A stretch of DNA of 64,000 nt from DATKDF01 sp963752045 (GTDB lineage: Bacteria; Acidobacteriota; Vicinamibacteria; Vicinamibacterales; SCN-69-37): contig CAVVWN010000002.1 of NCBI GenBank assembly GCA_963752045.1, positions 42,693 to 106,692 of the forward strand. The letters are read 5' to 3'. Both the position numbers and the translations under genes were made by a program. Positions within the stretch are counted from its first letter, which is position 1. Each line of letters begins with the position of its first letter. Shown piece after piece: positions 26,263-36,979 of the stretch. Below the pieces are notes generated by a model. That model did no database searches. It had not been told where the DNA came from and worked only from the letters and a program-made list of their open reading frames with translations.

Positions 26263-27984
26263 ATGAGCGTGCCGCGGCCTCCGGCAGTCGGCCGCCACTA
26301 CGCCGTGAGTTCGATGAAGCCGCTCGCGACCGACGCGGCGCGCGGCGTCCTCGACGCGGGCGGCAACGCCTTCGACGCGGCCGTGGCCGGCCAGGCCGTC
26401 CTCGCGCTCGTCGACCCCGGCATGAACGGCTTCGGCGCCGACGCCGAAGTGCTCGTCTACGACGCGCGCCGAAACGCAGTCGTCTCGATCAACGGCACCG
26501 CTCCGGCCGCGCGCCTGGCGACAATCGACTACTTCAGGGCGCATAGCGGCGGCCGCATGCCGACCGACGATGGCCTGCTCGTGGCGACGGTGCCAACCGT
26601 CGTCGACGTCTGGTGCCTGCTGCTCGAGCGCTGGGGCACCCGGACGCTCGGCGAGCTCCTCGAACCCGCCATCGGCATTGCCGAGCGTGGATTCGCCCTC
26701 ACGCGGGCCGTAGCGGATGCGGTCGCCGCCGCCGACAAGCTCTCCCGCTCGCCCACGAGCGCGCGTCTCTACCGGACCCGCGAGTGGCACGCCGGCGACG
26801 TCTTCCGGAATCCCGACGCCGGCCGGTTCCTCGGTCGTCTCATCGAAGCCGAGTCGCGGGCGAGCGTCGATGGCCGCGTCGCCGGGCTCCGCGCCGCGCG
26901 CGACCTCTTCTACAAGGGCGACATCGCGCGCGAGATGGCCGGGTTCTGCGAGAGCCAGGGCGGCCTGCTCCGTTACGAGGACTTCGCCACCTACGAGGTC
27001 ATCGTGGAGGCCCCCGTCTCGGCGAGCTACCGGGGACATGACGTGTTCAAGAACGCGAGCGCGACGCAGGGGCCGGCCGAACTGCTGGCGCTCACCATCC
27101 TCGAGGGCTTCGATCTCGCTGCGATGGGGCACGGCTCCGCAGACCACATCCACGTGATGGCCGAAGCCGTGAAACTGGCGATGGCCGACCGCGAGCGGTT
27201 CATGGGCGACGCCGCGTTCCTCGAGATTCCATTCGAGGGCCTGCTCTCGAAGGACTACGCGGCGGCGAGGCGCACGCTCATCGACCTGTCGCGCGCCTCG
27301 ATGGCGCTTCGCCCCGGCGACCCGTCGCCCTGGATGCGCGGCGACCGGTCGTACGCCTATCCGTGGTGCGCATCTCTCGAGGACGGCGCGGACCACGACG
27401 GCGACACGAGCTACCTGGCCGTCGTCGATCGCGACCGCAACATGGTGAGCTTCGAGCCAAGCCTGCACAGCCAGTTCGGCACGGGTGTCGTCATGGGCGA
27501 CCTCGGCATCATCCTGAATTGCCGCGGCGACTACTTCCGGCTGCAGCCCGGCTTTGCCAACTCCCTCGAGCCGGGCAAGCGGCCGCGATCGACGCTGCAG
27601 AGCACGCTCGTCATGAAAGACGGCCGCCCCTTCATGATCACCGGCAGCCCCGGCGGCGACGACCAGGTGCTTCGCACCCTCCAGACGCTCGTCAACGTCG
27701 TCGACTTCGGGATGGACGTGCAGCAGGCCATCGAGGCGCCGCGCTGGTCGACGAAGGCCTTCCCTGCCTCGCCCTTTCCCCAGACGATGGTCCCGGGACA
27801 TCTGGCTGTCGAGTCGCGCGTGGACGAGGCGACGCAGGTTGAGTTGCGCGCGCGCGGTCACCGGCTCGAGGTCGTCGATCCGTGGTCGCTCGGGTCGAAT
27901 GCCGCTATCATCGTGGACTTCGAAGGTGGCACCCTCTCGGCCGGCGCCGACCCGCGCGTGGAGGCGCAGGCGACTGCGGGGTGA
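26263..27984 (+). CDS. Gamma-glutamyltransferase family protein
   Basis: 573 residues of the Ntn-hydrolase family. N-terminal SSMKPLATDAARGVLDAGGNAFDAAVA is the family entry motif; DGDTSYLAVVDRDRNMVS holds the Thr expected at the autocleavage site (DT), although the usual DTTH is DTSY here. GSPGGDDQVLRTLQTLVNVVDFGM ends the small subunit. There is no signal peptide, so a cytoplasmic acylase or GGT-like activity is likely. It starts 31 bp after the metallopeptidase. Confidence 0.8.
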   Translation: MSVPRPPAVGRHYAVSSMKPLATDAARGVLDAGGNAFDAAVAGQAVLALVDPGMNGFGADAEVLVYDARRNAVVSINGTAPAARLATIDYFRAHSGGRMPTDDGLLVATVPTVVDVWCLLLERWGTRTLGELLEPAIGIAERGFALTRAVADAVAAADKLSRSPTSARLYRTREWHAGDVFRNPDAGRFLGRLIEAESRASVDGRVAGLRAARDLFYKGDIAREMAGFCESQGGLLRYEDFATYEVIVEAPVSASYRGHDVFKNASATQGPAELLALTILEGFDLAAMGHGSADHIHVMAEAVKLAMADRERFMGDAAFLEIPFEGLLSKDYAAARRTLIDLSRASMALRPGDPSPWMRGDRSYAYPWCASLEDGADHDGDTSYLAVVDRDRNMVSFEPSLHSQFGTGVVMGDLGIILNCRGDYFRLQPGFANSLEPGKRPRSTLQSTLVMKDGRPFMITGSPGGDDQVLRTLQTLVNVVDFGMDVQQAIEAPRWSTKAFPASPFPQTMVPGHLAVESRVDEATQVELRARGHRLEVVDPWSLGSNAAIIVDFEGGTLSAGADPRVEAQATAG

Positions 27985-28038
27985 GGGACGCGAATCTTTG
28001 GTCGCAGAACGCAGGTCGTTGAATGGTGGAGGTGGTCA

Positions 28039-29617
28039 GTGACGGTTCGAGGAAGAATGCTCGCCACCGGCGGAGTCGTGCTCCTGTTCATCCTGCTCGC
28101 AACCGCGGAGCCCTCGATGATTCGCCAGCAGCCAGCTTTTGACGTGGTCGAGGCCTCGATCGCCGACATTCACGCGGCGATGCGGGAGGGACGACTCGAC
28201 GTGCCGCCAGCTCGTCGAAGCGTACCTCCGGCGCATCGACGCGTACGACAAGCAGGGCCCGGCCCTCAACGCCCTCGTCGTCGTCAATCCCGACGTCCGC
28301 GCCGAAGCGGACGAAATGGATCGCCGATACCGCGCGAACGGGCCGACGGGCTCCCTGCACTGCATTCCCGTGATCGTCAAGGACAACTTCGACACGGTGG
28401 GACTGCAGACGGCCGCCGGATCGCTGTCGATGGCCGGGTTCGTCGCCGCGAAGGACGCATTCCAGGTCAGGAAGATCAAAGAAGCTGGCGCGCTCGTGCT
28501 CGCCAAGTCGAACATGGCCGAGTTCGCCTTCTCCCCGTACGAGACGGTGAATTCGATCCTGCCGGGCTACACGAAGAACCCGTACAGGCTCGACCGCGTG
28601 ACGGCCGGGTCGAGCGGCGGCACGGCCGCGGCCGTCGCCGCGAGTCTTGGCGCCGTCGGCCTCGGCACCGACACGGGCAACTCGATTCGGGGACCGTCAT
28701 CGCACCAGGCGCTCGCCGGCATCCGCTCGACGATGGGGCTCACGAGCCGGGCCGGCGTGGTCCCGCTGAACCTGCGCGCCGACATCGCCGGGCCCATGGC
28801 GCGCACGCTCGCCGATGCGGTCGCCGTCTTTCAGGTCATCGTCGGGGAAGATCCGGATGACGCCGTCACCGCCCGCGGTCGGGGACGAACCATCCCCGAC
28901 TACTCGGCCGCGCTCGCGCCGGGCGGCCTCGGTGGCGCGCGCATCGGCGTGCTGCGACAGGCCTACGAGCGCGGCGGCGTCGACGACGACATCGCCGCGG
29001 TCTTCGCACGCGCGGTGGCGGATATTCGCGCGGCCGGCGCCGACATCGTGGACCCGGCCGACGTGGACCTGTCGGGCGTGACACGGGCGCGAGGACTCGG
29101 CGCCTGCATGGGTTTCAAGTACGACATCAACGAGTACCTCGCCGCGCGCGCCGACCGCGTGCCCGTCAAGACGCTCGAAGAGATCATCGCGTCGAGGAAG
29201 TTCCACCCGTCGATACAACAGCGGCTCCAGTCGGCCCAGCAGGGCGACCCGCAGGGCCCGGAGAGCGAGGCCTGCAGGGCCGACGACGCGTATCGCGCCG
29301 CCTACGGCGAGGCCGTCACCCGCGCGATGGATGCGCTCCGGCTCGACGCGTTCGTCTATCCCACCTGGAGCTATCCGCCGCGCCTCATCGGCGACCTGAA
29401 CACGCCCCATGGCGACAACAGCCAGGTGTTCTCGCCCACGTCGGGCTTCCCCGCCATCAACGTGCCAATGGGCTACACGCGTGACGATACGCTGCCGGCC
29501 GGCATCACTTTCTTCGGCCGTGCCTGGGACGAGGCGCGCCTGATTCATCTGGCATACGGGTACGAACAGGCGACGCGGCATCGGCGCCCGCCGCCCACCA
29601 CGCCGCGGCTGCAGTAG
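28039..29617 (+). CDS. Exported amidase (amidase signature family, one frameshift)
   Basis: About 525 residues from GTG 28039 (GGAGGTG upstream), with a membrane/signal segment LATGGVVLLFILLATAEPS. The triad regions are VIVKDNFDT and DRVTAGSSGGTAAAVAASLGAVGLGTDTGNSI. An extra G at about 28198 breaks the frame between AMREGRL and TCRQLVEAYLRRIDAYDKQ; removing it gives an uninterrupted family match. It is a paralogue of the amidase at 15817. Its stop is one base from the start of the next gene. Confidence 0.8.
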
Positions 29618-29618
29618 C

Positions 29619-30626
29619 GTGCGCCTGTTCCTGCTCGTCGCCGCGACGCTCATCGGGTTCGCCTCCAACTCGCTCCTCACCCGGGGCGCGCTCGGGAGCG
29701 GCCTGCTCGATCCGGCAACGTTCACGCTCGTCCGCCTGGTGACCGGCGCGCTGACGCTTGCGCTGCTCGTCCGGCTGCGCGGGCGCCGGGCAGGCGGCGA
29801 CGAGTCGTGGGGTTCTGCGCTCTGGCTCGTCGGATACGCGATCACGTTCACGCTCGCCTACGTGCGCATCGGCGCCGCCGCCGGCGCGCTGCTGCTCTTC
29901 GGTGCCGTGCAGGTGACGATGATCGGGGCGGGCCTGGTCAGCGGCGAACGGCCGGCGCGCATCGACTGGGCCGGCGTGGCCCTCGCGCTCGCGGGCCTCG
30001 TGGTTCTCACGCTGCCGGGACTCACGGCCCCGGATCTCGCCGGAGCGGCGCTGATGCTCGTGGCGGGCGTGTGCTGGGGCGCCTACTCGCTGGCCGGACG
30101 CGCGGGAGCGGACCCTCTGGGGCGCACCGCCCGAAACTTCGCGCGCGCGGGCCTCCTGGCAGTCCCGTTCATGCTCGTCTCGTTGGGCAGCGTGGAGGTG
30201 ACGCCGACCGGACTGTGGCTGGCCGTGGCGTCCGGATCGCTCGCGTCGGGCGTGGCCTACACCCTGTGGTACATGACGCTGCCCAGCCTGGCCGCGTGGC
30301 GCGCTGCCGTCATTCAACTGATCGTGCCGGTCGTCACGGCGCTCGGCGCCGCCCTGCTCCTCGCCGAAGCGATCACGCCGAGACTCGTGGCGGCCACGGC
30401 ACTGGTCGCCGCCGGCGTGTGGCTCACCGTCTGGCCGTCGCGGCACCCGCGGTCCGCGTCGGCGCACTCGGGCCCAGGCGACCGTTCCGTCCCGGCGATG
30501 ATCGGCCGATCGACAATTCAGGGCCAGACTCCAGCCGATTGCGCTATCTTGTCTTTCGCGCCCGCCAGGCGCCCGACGAGGAGACCGACGCACGATGTCC
30601 GAACGCACCGCCCCATCGCTCGCTAA
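29619..30626 (+). CDS. DMT-superfamily (EamA) transporter
   Basis: About ten hydrophobic segments in two EamA halves. The first ends ALLLFGAVQVTMIGAGLVSGERP, the second contains GVAYTLWYMTLPSLAAWRAAVIQLIVPVVTALGAALLLAEAI, both diagnostic. It exports or imports small metabolites. GTG 29619 starts one base after the amidase stop. A hydrophilic tail of about 50 residues extends over the next gene start and may be non-functional. Confidence 0.8.
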   Translation: MRLFLLVAATLIGFASNSLLTRGALGSGLLDPATFTLVRLVTGALTLALLVRLRGRRAGGDESWGSALWLVGYAITFTLAYVRIGAAAGALLLFGAVQVTMIGAGLVSGERPARIDWAGVALALAGLVVLTLPGLTAPDLAGAALMLVAGVCWGAYSLAGRAGADPLGRTARNFARAGLLAVPFMLVSLGSVEVTPTGLWLAVASGSLASGVAYTLWYMTLPSLAAWRAAVIQLIVPVVTALGAALLLAEAITPRLVAATALVAAGVWLTVWPSRHPRSASAHSGPGDRSVPAMIGRSTIQGQTPADCAILSFAPARRPTRRPTHDVRTHRPIAR

Positions 30627-30885
30627 GCTCGACGAGCTCATCCCGCGCCTCGTCGCGGCCAAGGGCACCCCCGACGCCGACCGCTTGATTGAGGAAGCCC
30701 AGGCCCTCCGCCGGGCCGTCGCCGCGTTCCACATGGAGGCCATTCGCTTCCGCATGCACGCGGTGGACCGGCTGATCAGGTTGACCGGCGACGACGTGAT
30801 GTCGCGCCAATTGTTCGAGGAACTGCGGACCACGCTCGAGGCGGCAGGGTTCCACACGCGGTCGCACGCGGCGCCGGGTCAGTAG
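30595..30885 (+). CDS. Small helical hypothetical protein
   Basis: 96 residues, predicted all-helical and soluble, with LDELIPRLVAAKG and FHMEAIRFRMHAVDRLI. It overlaps the end of the transporter gene by 32 bp and has GAGGAG upstream. No family recognised. Its TAG is immediately followed by the GGGATCT array. Confidence 0.6.
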   Translation: MSERTAPSLAKLDELIPRLVAAKGTPDADRLIEEAQALRRAVAAFHMEAIRFRMHAVDRLIRLTGDDVMSRQLFEELRTTLEAAGFHTRSHAAPGQ

Positions 30886-30934
30886 GGGATCTGAGATCTG
30901 GGATCTGGGATCTGGGATCTGGGATCTGGGATCT
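30886..30934. repeat. GGGATCT heptamer array, 7 copies
   Basis: Seven tandem copies of GGGATCT (second copy GAGATCT) begin at the first base after the stop of the 96-residue gene. Related heptamers reappear at 31289-31320 on the other side of the 263-bp element and at 46334-46380. Confidence 0.9.
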
Positions 30935-30949
30935 GCTGACGAAACTGCA

Positions 30950-31212
30950 ACCGTTGAGAACGTGGAGTGCATGGAGAACCTCCGGCGACCACAAGCCGCA
31001 GCAGCGCTTGGTCGCCGTGGCCGCGAGCGGCGCTCGCGCGGCCTCCGGCCGCGGGCGTCGGGTCCGACCGGGCGCCGATGAGCCGCCGAGTGGGGTGGCC
31101 CGGCGCCGGACGGGGCGGCTCGTCGGCGCCCGGTCGGACCCGACGGTCCACGGCGACCGGTTGACCACACGGGACGGCCGGCGTACCTCCACGGGCTCCA
31201 CGTCTCCACGGT
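30950..31212 (+). repeat. 263-bp inverted-repeat element, copy 1
   Basis: The ends are imperfect terminal inverted repeats of 18 and 17 bp (30950-30967, 31196-31212). Inside are a GGCGACCA/TGGTCGCC stem, a GC-rich stem, and a 31-bp hairpin (arms 31057-31087 and 31114-31144, 26-base loop, one G-T pair). It lies between convergent genes ending at 30885 and 31360. Past the right end, 67 bp absent from copy 2 (31214-31280) separate it from the shared flank CGAACAACTGGGATCTG. No transposase is present. It could be a MITE-like element or a structured RNA. Confidence 0.8.
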
Positions 31213-31359
31213 CCCCCGGCCCTGCCGTCCGGTACCGCCACAGGCATGTTCGTCGTGTGTGGGCGTCGCGGCACGCGACGCGAACAACTGGGATCTGCAA
31301 TCTGCAATGTGGGATCTGGGAGTGTCGGAGGGGCGGGCTTCGGTCGCCGCGTTCCAGGC

Positions 31360-32079
31360 TCACGGCTCACCGAAGAGGGTTGCGAGCACGCGGTCGGTGG
31401 GCTCGAGATTCTCGAGCTCGGGGACCGACGCGTCGGGTGAGGCCAGTCCGAGCCGATTGAACCAGACGGCGCGTATGCCGACATCACGGGCACCGGTGAT
31501 GTCGGTGTGCCACGCGTCGCCCAGCATCACCGCTTCTCCCGAACCCGCGCCGCCGGCTTCGAGCGCCACTTCGAAAATGCGCCGGGCCGGCTTCGAGACG
31601 CCGACCTCTTCCGACGTGACGAGCGCCGAGGCGTGGCGCGCCAGCCCGACGCGCTCGAGCTTGCGGCGCTGCTCGGCCACGCCGTTGTTGGTCACGATCA
31701 CCACGGGCACGCCTCTGTGGCCGAGCGTGGTGACAAGCGCAATCGCGCCAGGCACGGCCTGCCAGGCTCGCTCGTAGGCCGTGCGATAGAAGGTCGCTGC
31801 CGCCTCCGCGCGGTCTCCGATACGGTCGGCTCCGGCGGCCTCGAGCAGCCGGCCGAACCGCTCCCGCCGCGCCTCGTCAATCGTGCGCCGCCCGGCGAGC
31901 ACGTCCACGTGCAGCTCTTCGAGAATCCCGGCATGCCGGTGCTCCAGCTCGGCCGCCGGCCAGCGTTCGAAGGCCGGCTCCTCGCTCCGGAGCTCGGCCA
32001 ACGCGGCCCGCGTGGCGTGCCGGTGGTCGAACAGGGTATCGTCGAGATCGCAAAGCACGGCTCGGATTGGGCCGGACAT
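31360..32079 (-). CDS. HAD-superfamily hydrolase
   Basis: 239 residues. HAD motif I is VLCDLDDTLFD (nucleophile Asp), motif II VVIVTNNG, motif III Lys in GVSKPARRIF and motif IV MLGDAWHTDITGA. A helical cap of about 90 residues makes it a subfamily IA enzyme such as a nucleotide or sugar phosphatase. No ribosome site precedes ATG 32079, while a TACAAT hexamer on this strand lies seven bases upstream, compatible with a leaderless mRNA. Confidence 0.85.
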   Translation of the reverse strand: MSGPIRAVLCDLDDTLFDHRHATRAALAELRSEEPAFERWPAAELEHRHAGILEELHVDVLAGRRTIDEARRERFGRLLEAAGADRIGDRAEAAATFYRTAYERAWQAVPGAIALVTTLGHRGVPVVIVTNNGVAEQRRKLERVGLARHASALVTSEEVGVSKPARRIFEVALEAGGAGSGEAVMLGDAWHTDITGARDVGIRAVWFNRLGLASPDASVPELENLEPTDRVLATLFGEP

Positions 32080-32094
32080 ATAATCATTGTAGTT
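32079..32094. promoter_or_regulatory. Divergent -10-like elements
   Basis: TATAAT on the plus strand (32079-32084) and TACAAT on the minus strand (32091-32086) lie back to back between the HAD gene and the bacilliredoxin gene. No good -35 boxes are seen. Assignment is by sequence similarity only. Confidence 0.3.
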
Positions 32095-32177
32095 CTCGTC
32101 GCGCCTGATGCTCGGACGCCCGGTGGGGCGCGGAGCGCGAGGCACGACGCGCGTCTTTCTCATTGAAGGAGTCACGA

Positions 32178-32616
32178 ATGCCGTATCCCGAATATCTGGT
32201 TGCCCCCATGCGTCAGGAGCTCGTCGAGCTGGGTGCCCGCGAGTGCCGAACCGTTGCCGACGTCGACGCCGTGGTCACGTCGCCGGGCGTGGTGATGATG
32301 GTGGTCAACTCCGTGTGCGGCTGCGCCGCCGGAAAGGCCAGGCCGGGAATCGCCATGGCGCTCCAGCACGACAAGCGACCCGACACGGTGGCCACCGTTT
32401 TTGCCGGCGCCGACGTCGAGGCCACCGATCGGGCCCGCAGCTACTTCACCGGCTTTCGCGCCCTCGTCGCCGTCCATTGCCCTTCTCAAGGACGGCAAGC
32501 TCGTCTACATGGTGGAGCGGCGCGACATCGAGTCCAGGTCGGCCGAGTCGATCGCGGATCTGCTGACACTCGCCTTCGACAAGTACTGCGCGCCGGAGAC
32601 CGCGCCGGCACACTGA
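32178..32616 (+). CDS. BrxA/BrxB (YphP) family bacilliredoxin (one frameshift)
   Basis: About 145 residues with the family start MPYPEYLVAPMRQEL and the CGC redox motif in VVNSVCGCAAGKARPG. The second half (APSSPSIALLKDGKLVYMVERRDIE) lies in another frame because of one extra base near 32457, after RSYFTGF. In Firmicutes such proteins reduce mixed disulfides with bacillithiol; in Acidobacteria the thiol partner is uncertain. The strict conservation on both sides of the break favours a consensus error. Confidence 0.82.
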
Positions 32617-32646
32617 GGCCGCCGCCGACACCGCACGTGCGACCTG

Positions 32647-32688
32647 AGGCGCCCGGGCCCTCGAGAGAGGACCCGCGGCGCCCTTTTT
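32647..32688 (+). terminator. Rho-independent terminator after bacilliredoxin
   Basis: A GC-rich stem (GGCGCC ... GGCGCC with inner CCTC gaga GAGG) is followed by five Ts. A TACAAT -10-like hexamer at 32694-32699 follows at once and may belong to the promoter of the BNR-repeat gene. Confidence 0.7.
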
Positions 32689-32723
32689 GTCACTACAATA
32701 GGCGCGTCCTAAGGAGACGGCTC

Positions 32724-35567
32724 ATGCGCAATCACGCACGACAGCTTCCCGGCCGCACGCTTTCGCTGCGGCTCGCACTCATCGCCATCGTCGGCCTCGC
32801 GAGCGCAACCCTGCCGCTCGTCGCCCAGCAGCCGGCCGAGATCGTTGGCGCCATCAGTTTCCGTGAAATCGGCCCCACCGCTCAGGGTGGCCGCTTCGTG
32901 GACTTTGCCGTCGTCGAAGCCACGCCGCGCATGTTCTACGCCGCATCGGCCTCGGGCGGGCTCTGGAAGACCGAGAATCACGGCATCACGTGGACATCGG
33001 TATTCGACGACCAGCCGGTGATCTCGATCGGCGCGGTGGCCGTCTCACAGTCCAACCCGAACGTCGTGTACGTGGGCACCGGCGAGGCGAACAACTCCCG
33101 AAGCTCGTATTCGGGCAACGGCGTGTACAAGTCCACCGATGCCGGCGCCACCTGGACCCACCTCGGGTTGCCGGGCTCGCAGCACGTTGGTCGCATTGCC
33201 GTCCATCCGACCGATCCGAACACGGTCTACGTGGCCTCGCTCGGCCCGCTCTACTCGGACAACGACGAACGGGGCGTCTACAAGACGACCGACGGCGGAC
33301 GCACATGGGCGCGGTCACTCGCCGTCGAGGTCGGCGGCAAGCAGATCGGCGCGGTTGACCTGGCGATGGACCCCGGCAACCCGAACGTGGTCTACGCGGC
33401 CACGTACGACAAGGTGCGTCGTCCCTGGACGTTTGCCGAAGGCGGACCGGGCAGCGGCCTGTACAAGACCACTGATGCCGGCCGAACCTGGACGAAGCTC
33501 GGCGGCGGCCTGCCCGACGGGATCCTCGGCCGCATCGGCGTGTCGATCTCCCGGCAGGACTCGAACACGGTGTACACGATCATCGAGAACGCCGGACCAC
33601 TCGACGACGCGCGGCGGCAGCGGTACGCGGACGGATTCGGCGCGCCGAGCGGCTCGCCGTCCGAGTTGTACCGTTCTGACGATGCCGGAAAGACCTGGCG
33701 CCGGGTGGCGCCGCCGGTCACGCCCCCGGTTGCGCCGGGCGCGGCGGCCGGACGCGGCGCTGGCGGGCGTGGGGCAGGTGGAGGCGGTGGCCGGGGCGGC
33801 GGGTTCGACGGCGGCAATCCCGGCTACTACTACGCGCAGGTGCGCGTCGACCCCAACGACAAGGAAACGGTGTACGTGCTGAGCGTGGGCTGGTCGCGCA
33901 GCCGGGACGGCGGCGCCACCTGGGAACGGATGTCGTTCGGCGGTGACAACCACGCGCTCTGGATCGACCCGGCCGACAGCAACCACCTGATCCTGGGACA
34001 CGACCACGGCATGGGCGTCTCGTTTGACGGCGGCGCGAACTGGTTCAGCCCCGACAACATGCCGCTCGCGCAGTTCTACGCGGTCGGCTACGACATGGAC
34101 TACCCGTACAACGTCTACGGCGGCCTGCAGGACAACGGGTCGTGGAAGGGGCCGAGCACGATGCCCGGCGGCGGGTCGATTCCCTTCGAGGCGTGGACGA
34201 GGGTGGGCGGCGGCGACGGCATGTACAACGTCGTCGACTGGAAAGACAGCCGGTGGCTGTACAACGAGAGCCAGTTCGGTCCGCTGCAGCGCGTCGACCA
34301 GCTGACCGGCGAGACGAAGAGCATCCGCTACAGCCGGCCGCAGGGCCAGCCCGAGCTTCGCTGGAACTGGAACGCGCCCATCCTGGTGTCGCCGCACGAC
34401 AGCAACGTGATCTACCACGGCGCCAACGTCCTTCTGCGGTCGAGCTTCCGAGGCGAGACCTGGGAAGAAGTCAGCCCTGACCTCACACAGAACGACCCGG
34501 CACGCCAGGGCGGCAGCGGCAACATTCAGTACGCCACGCTCACGACGATCTCCGAGTCGCCAATCGTGCGCGGCCTCATCTACGTCGGCACCGACGACGG
34601 CAACGTGCAGGTGACGCAGAACGGCGGCGGCACGTGGACCAACGTGCGCGATCGCCTCCCCGGACACCAGGGCTACTGGATCAGCCGGGTGGAGACCTCG
34701 CATCACGATCCGGCCGTCGCCTACGTCTCGGCCACCGGCTATCGCCGCGACGACTTCCGCCCGTTCGTGTGGAAGACGTCCGACTACGGGCAGACGTGGA
34801 CGTCGATCGCCGGCAACCTGCCGAACGAGGCGATCAACGTCGTCCGGGAGGATCACAGAAACCCGTCGCTGCTCTTCGTGGGCACCGAGCCCGGCCTGTA
34901 CGCGTCACTCGACGGCGGCGCGACCTGGCACGACATGCAGCGCAACATGCCCACGACGCCGGTGTACGACCTGCAGATTCACCCGCGCGAGAACGAGCTG
35001 ATCGTGGCCACCCATGGCCGCGGCATCTTCATCGCGGACATCACCGCCCTGCAGGGCCTGACGACATCGACGCTTGCGGGCGAGGCCGCGCTCCTCGACG
35101 TGCAGCCGGTGGTCCAGTGGGTGCGGGGCCAGTCGAAGGCGACGGCGGCGCTCAACTTCAACGGCGAAAGCCGCCCGGCCGGAGCCGCCATTCACTACTA
35201 CCTGCGGTCGGCCGCAAGCGGCGTCACGGTTCGGATCTACGACGGCGCGCGCGTGATTGCGGAGGTCGATGGCCCGGGTGCGGCCGGCGTGAACACGGTG
35301 CGCTGGAACCTGCAGGCGAGCCGGAGTCTCATGCCTGGCGAGCAGGCCGGCGGCCGCGGACGCGGCGGGCGCGGCGGCGGTGGTGGATTCGGGCGCGGCG
35401 GCGGCCGCGGCGGCGACACGGCCACCGTCTTCCCGGCCGGCGCACCGAACACCGTGCTCACCGAGGTTCAGCCGGGCACGTATCGTGTCGTGCTCAGTGC
35501 CGGGGGCCGCGAGTACGAAAAGTCGGTGACCGTGCTCGCCGACCATTGGTACGAGAACAGGAAGTAG
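32724..35567 (+). CDS. Exported BNR/sortilin-like beta-propeller protein
   Basis: 947 residues. A signal peptide (LALIAIVGLASATLPLVAQQ) precedes many Asp-box repeats (GVYKSTDAGATWTHLG, GLYKTTDAGRTWTKLG, VSFDGGANWFS, VWKTSDYGQTWTSI) that form VPS10/sortilin-like or sialidase-like propellers. Two Gly/Arg-rich linkers, near residues 345-365 and 875-900, interrupt it. The C-terminal region is a small beta domain. These large proteins are abundant in Acidobacteria and annotated as glycosyl hydrolases without proof. ATG 32724 follows AAGGAGA. Confidence 0.85.
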   Translation: MRNHARQLPGRTLSLRLALIAIVGLASATLPLVAQQPAEIVGAISFREIGPTAQGGRFVDFAVVEATPRMFYAASASGGLWKTENHGITWTSVFDDQPVISIGAVAVSQSNPNVVYVGTGEANNSRSSYSGNGVYKSTDAGATWTHLGLPGSQHVGRIAVHPTDPNTVYVASLGPLYSDNDERGVYKTTDGGRTWARSLAVEVGGKQIGAVDLAMDPGNPNVVYAATYDKVRRPWTFAEGGPGSGLYKTTDAGRTWTKLGGGLPDGILGRIGVSISRQDSNTVYTIIENAGPLDDARRQRYADGFGAPSGSPSELYRSDDAGKTWRRVAPPVTPPVAPGAAAGRGAGGRGAGGGGGRGGGFDGGNPGYYYAQVRVDPNDKETVYVLSVGWSRSRDGGATWERMSFGGDNHALWIDPADSNHLILGHDHGMGVSFDGGANWFSPDNMPLAQFYAVGYDMDYPYNVYGGLQDNGSWKGPSTMPGGGSIPFEAWTRVGGGDGMYNVVDWKDSRWLYNESQFGPLQRVDQLTGETKSIRYSRPQGQPELRWNWNAPILVSPHDSNVIYHGANVLLRSSFRGETWEEVSPDLTQNDPARQGGSGNIQYATLTTISESPIVRGLIYVGTDDGNVQVTQNGGGTWTNVRDRLPGHQGYWISRVETSHHDPAVAYVSATGYRRDDFRPFVWKTSDYGQTWTSIAGNLPNEAINVVREDHRNPSLLFVGTEPGLYASLDGGATWHDMQRNMPTTPVYDLQIHPRENELIVATHGRGIFIADITALQGLTTSTLAGEAALLDVQPVVQWVRGQSKATAALNFNGESRPAGAAIHYYLRSAASGVTVRIYDGARVIAEVDGPGAAGVNTVRWNLQASRSLMPGEQAGGRGRGGRGGGGGFGRGGGRGGDTATVFPAGAPNTVLTEVQPGTYRVVLSAGGREYEKSVTVLADHWYENRK

Positions 35568-35597
35568 CGCCGGCCGATCCGGCGGGCGGCACGTGCG

Positions 35598-36905
<1,308 letters not shown>

Positions 36906-36979
36906 GGCGTCCAGCATGATACCTTCATTGCCGCACCGGCGGGGTCACTCGACATGGCGCCGGCCCGCGGTAGACGCCC

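Noticed and set aside
26203..27861. 552-codon minus-strand frame opposite gamma-glutamyltransferase
   Set aside because: Antisense shadow of a clear family member, with no ribosome site or recognisable domain.
30971..31081. 36-codon frame inside repeat copy 1, also intact in copy 2
   Set aside because: Same start and stop occur in both copies, but three of four differences change the amino acid and the frame runs through stem-loops. Conservation is better explained by the structure.
30886..31320. Possible CRISPR array from regular heptamers
   Set aside because: Units are seven bases with no spacers, and no cas gene is present.
33315..34856. 513-codon minus-strand frame opposite the BNR exoprotein
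   Set aside because: Asp-box repeats on the plus strand are unambiguous; the opposite frame has no motif.
32163..35567. Single 1134-codon frame joining bacilliredoxin and BNR protein
   Set aside because: The join arises from the frame break near 32457. A terminator and a new ribosome site and signal peptide at 32724 separate the two genes.
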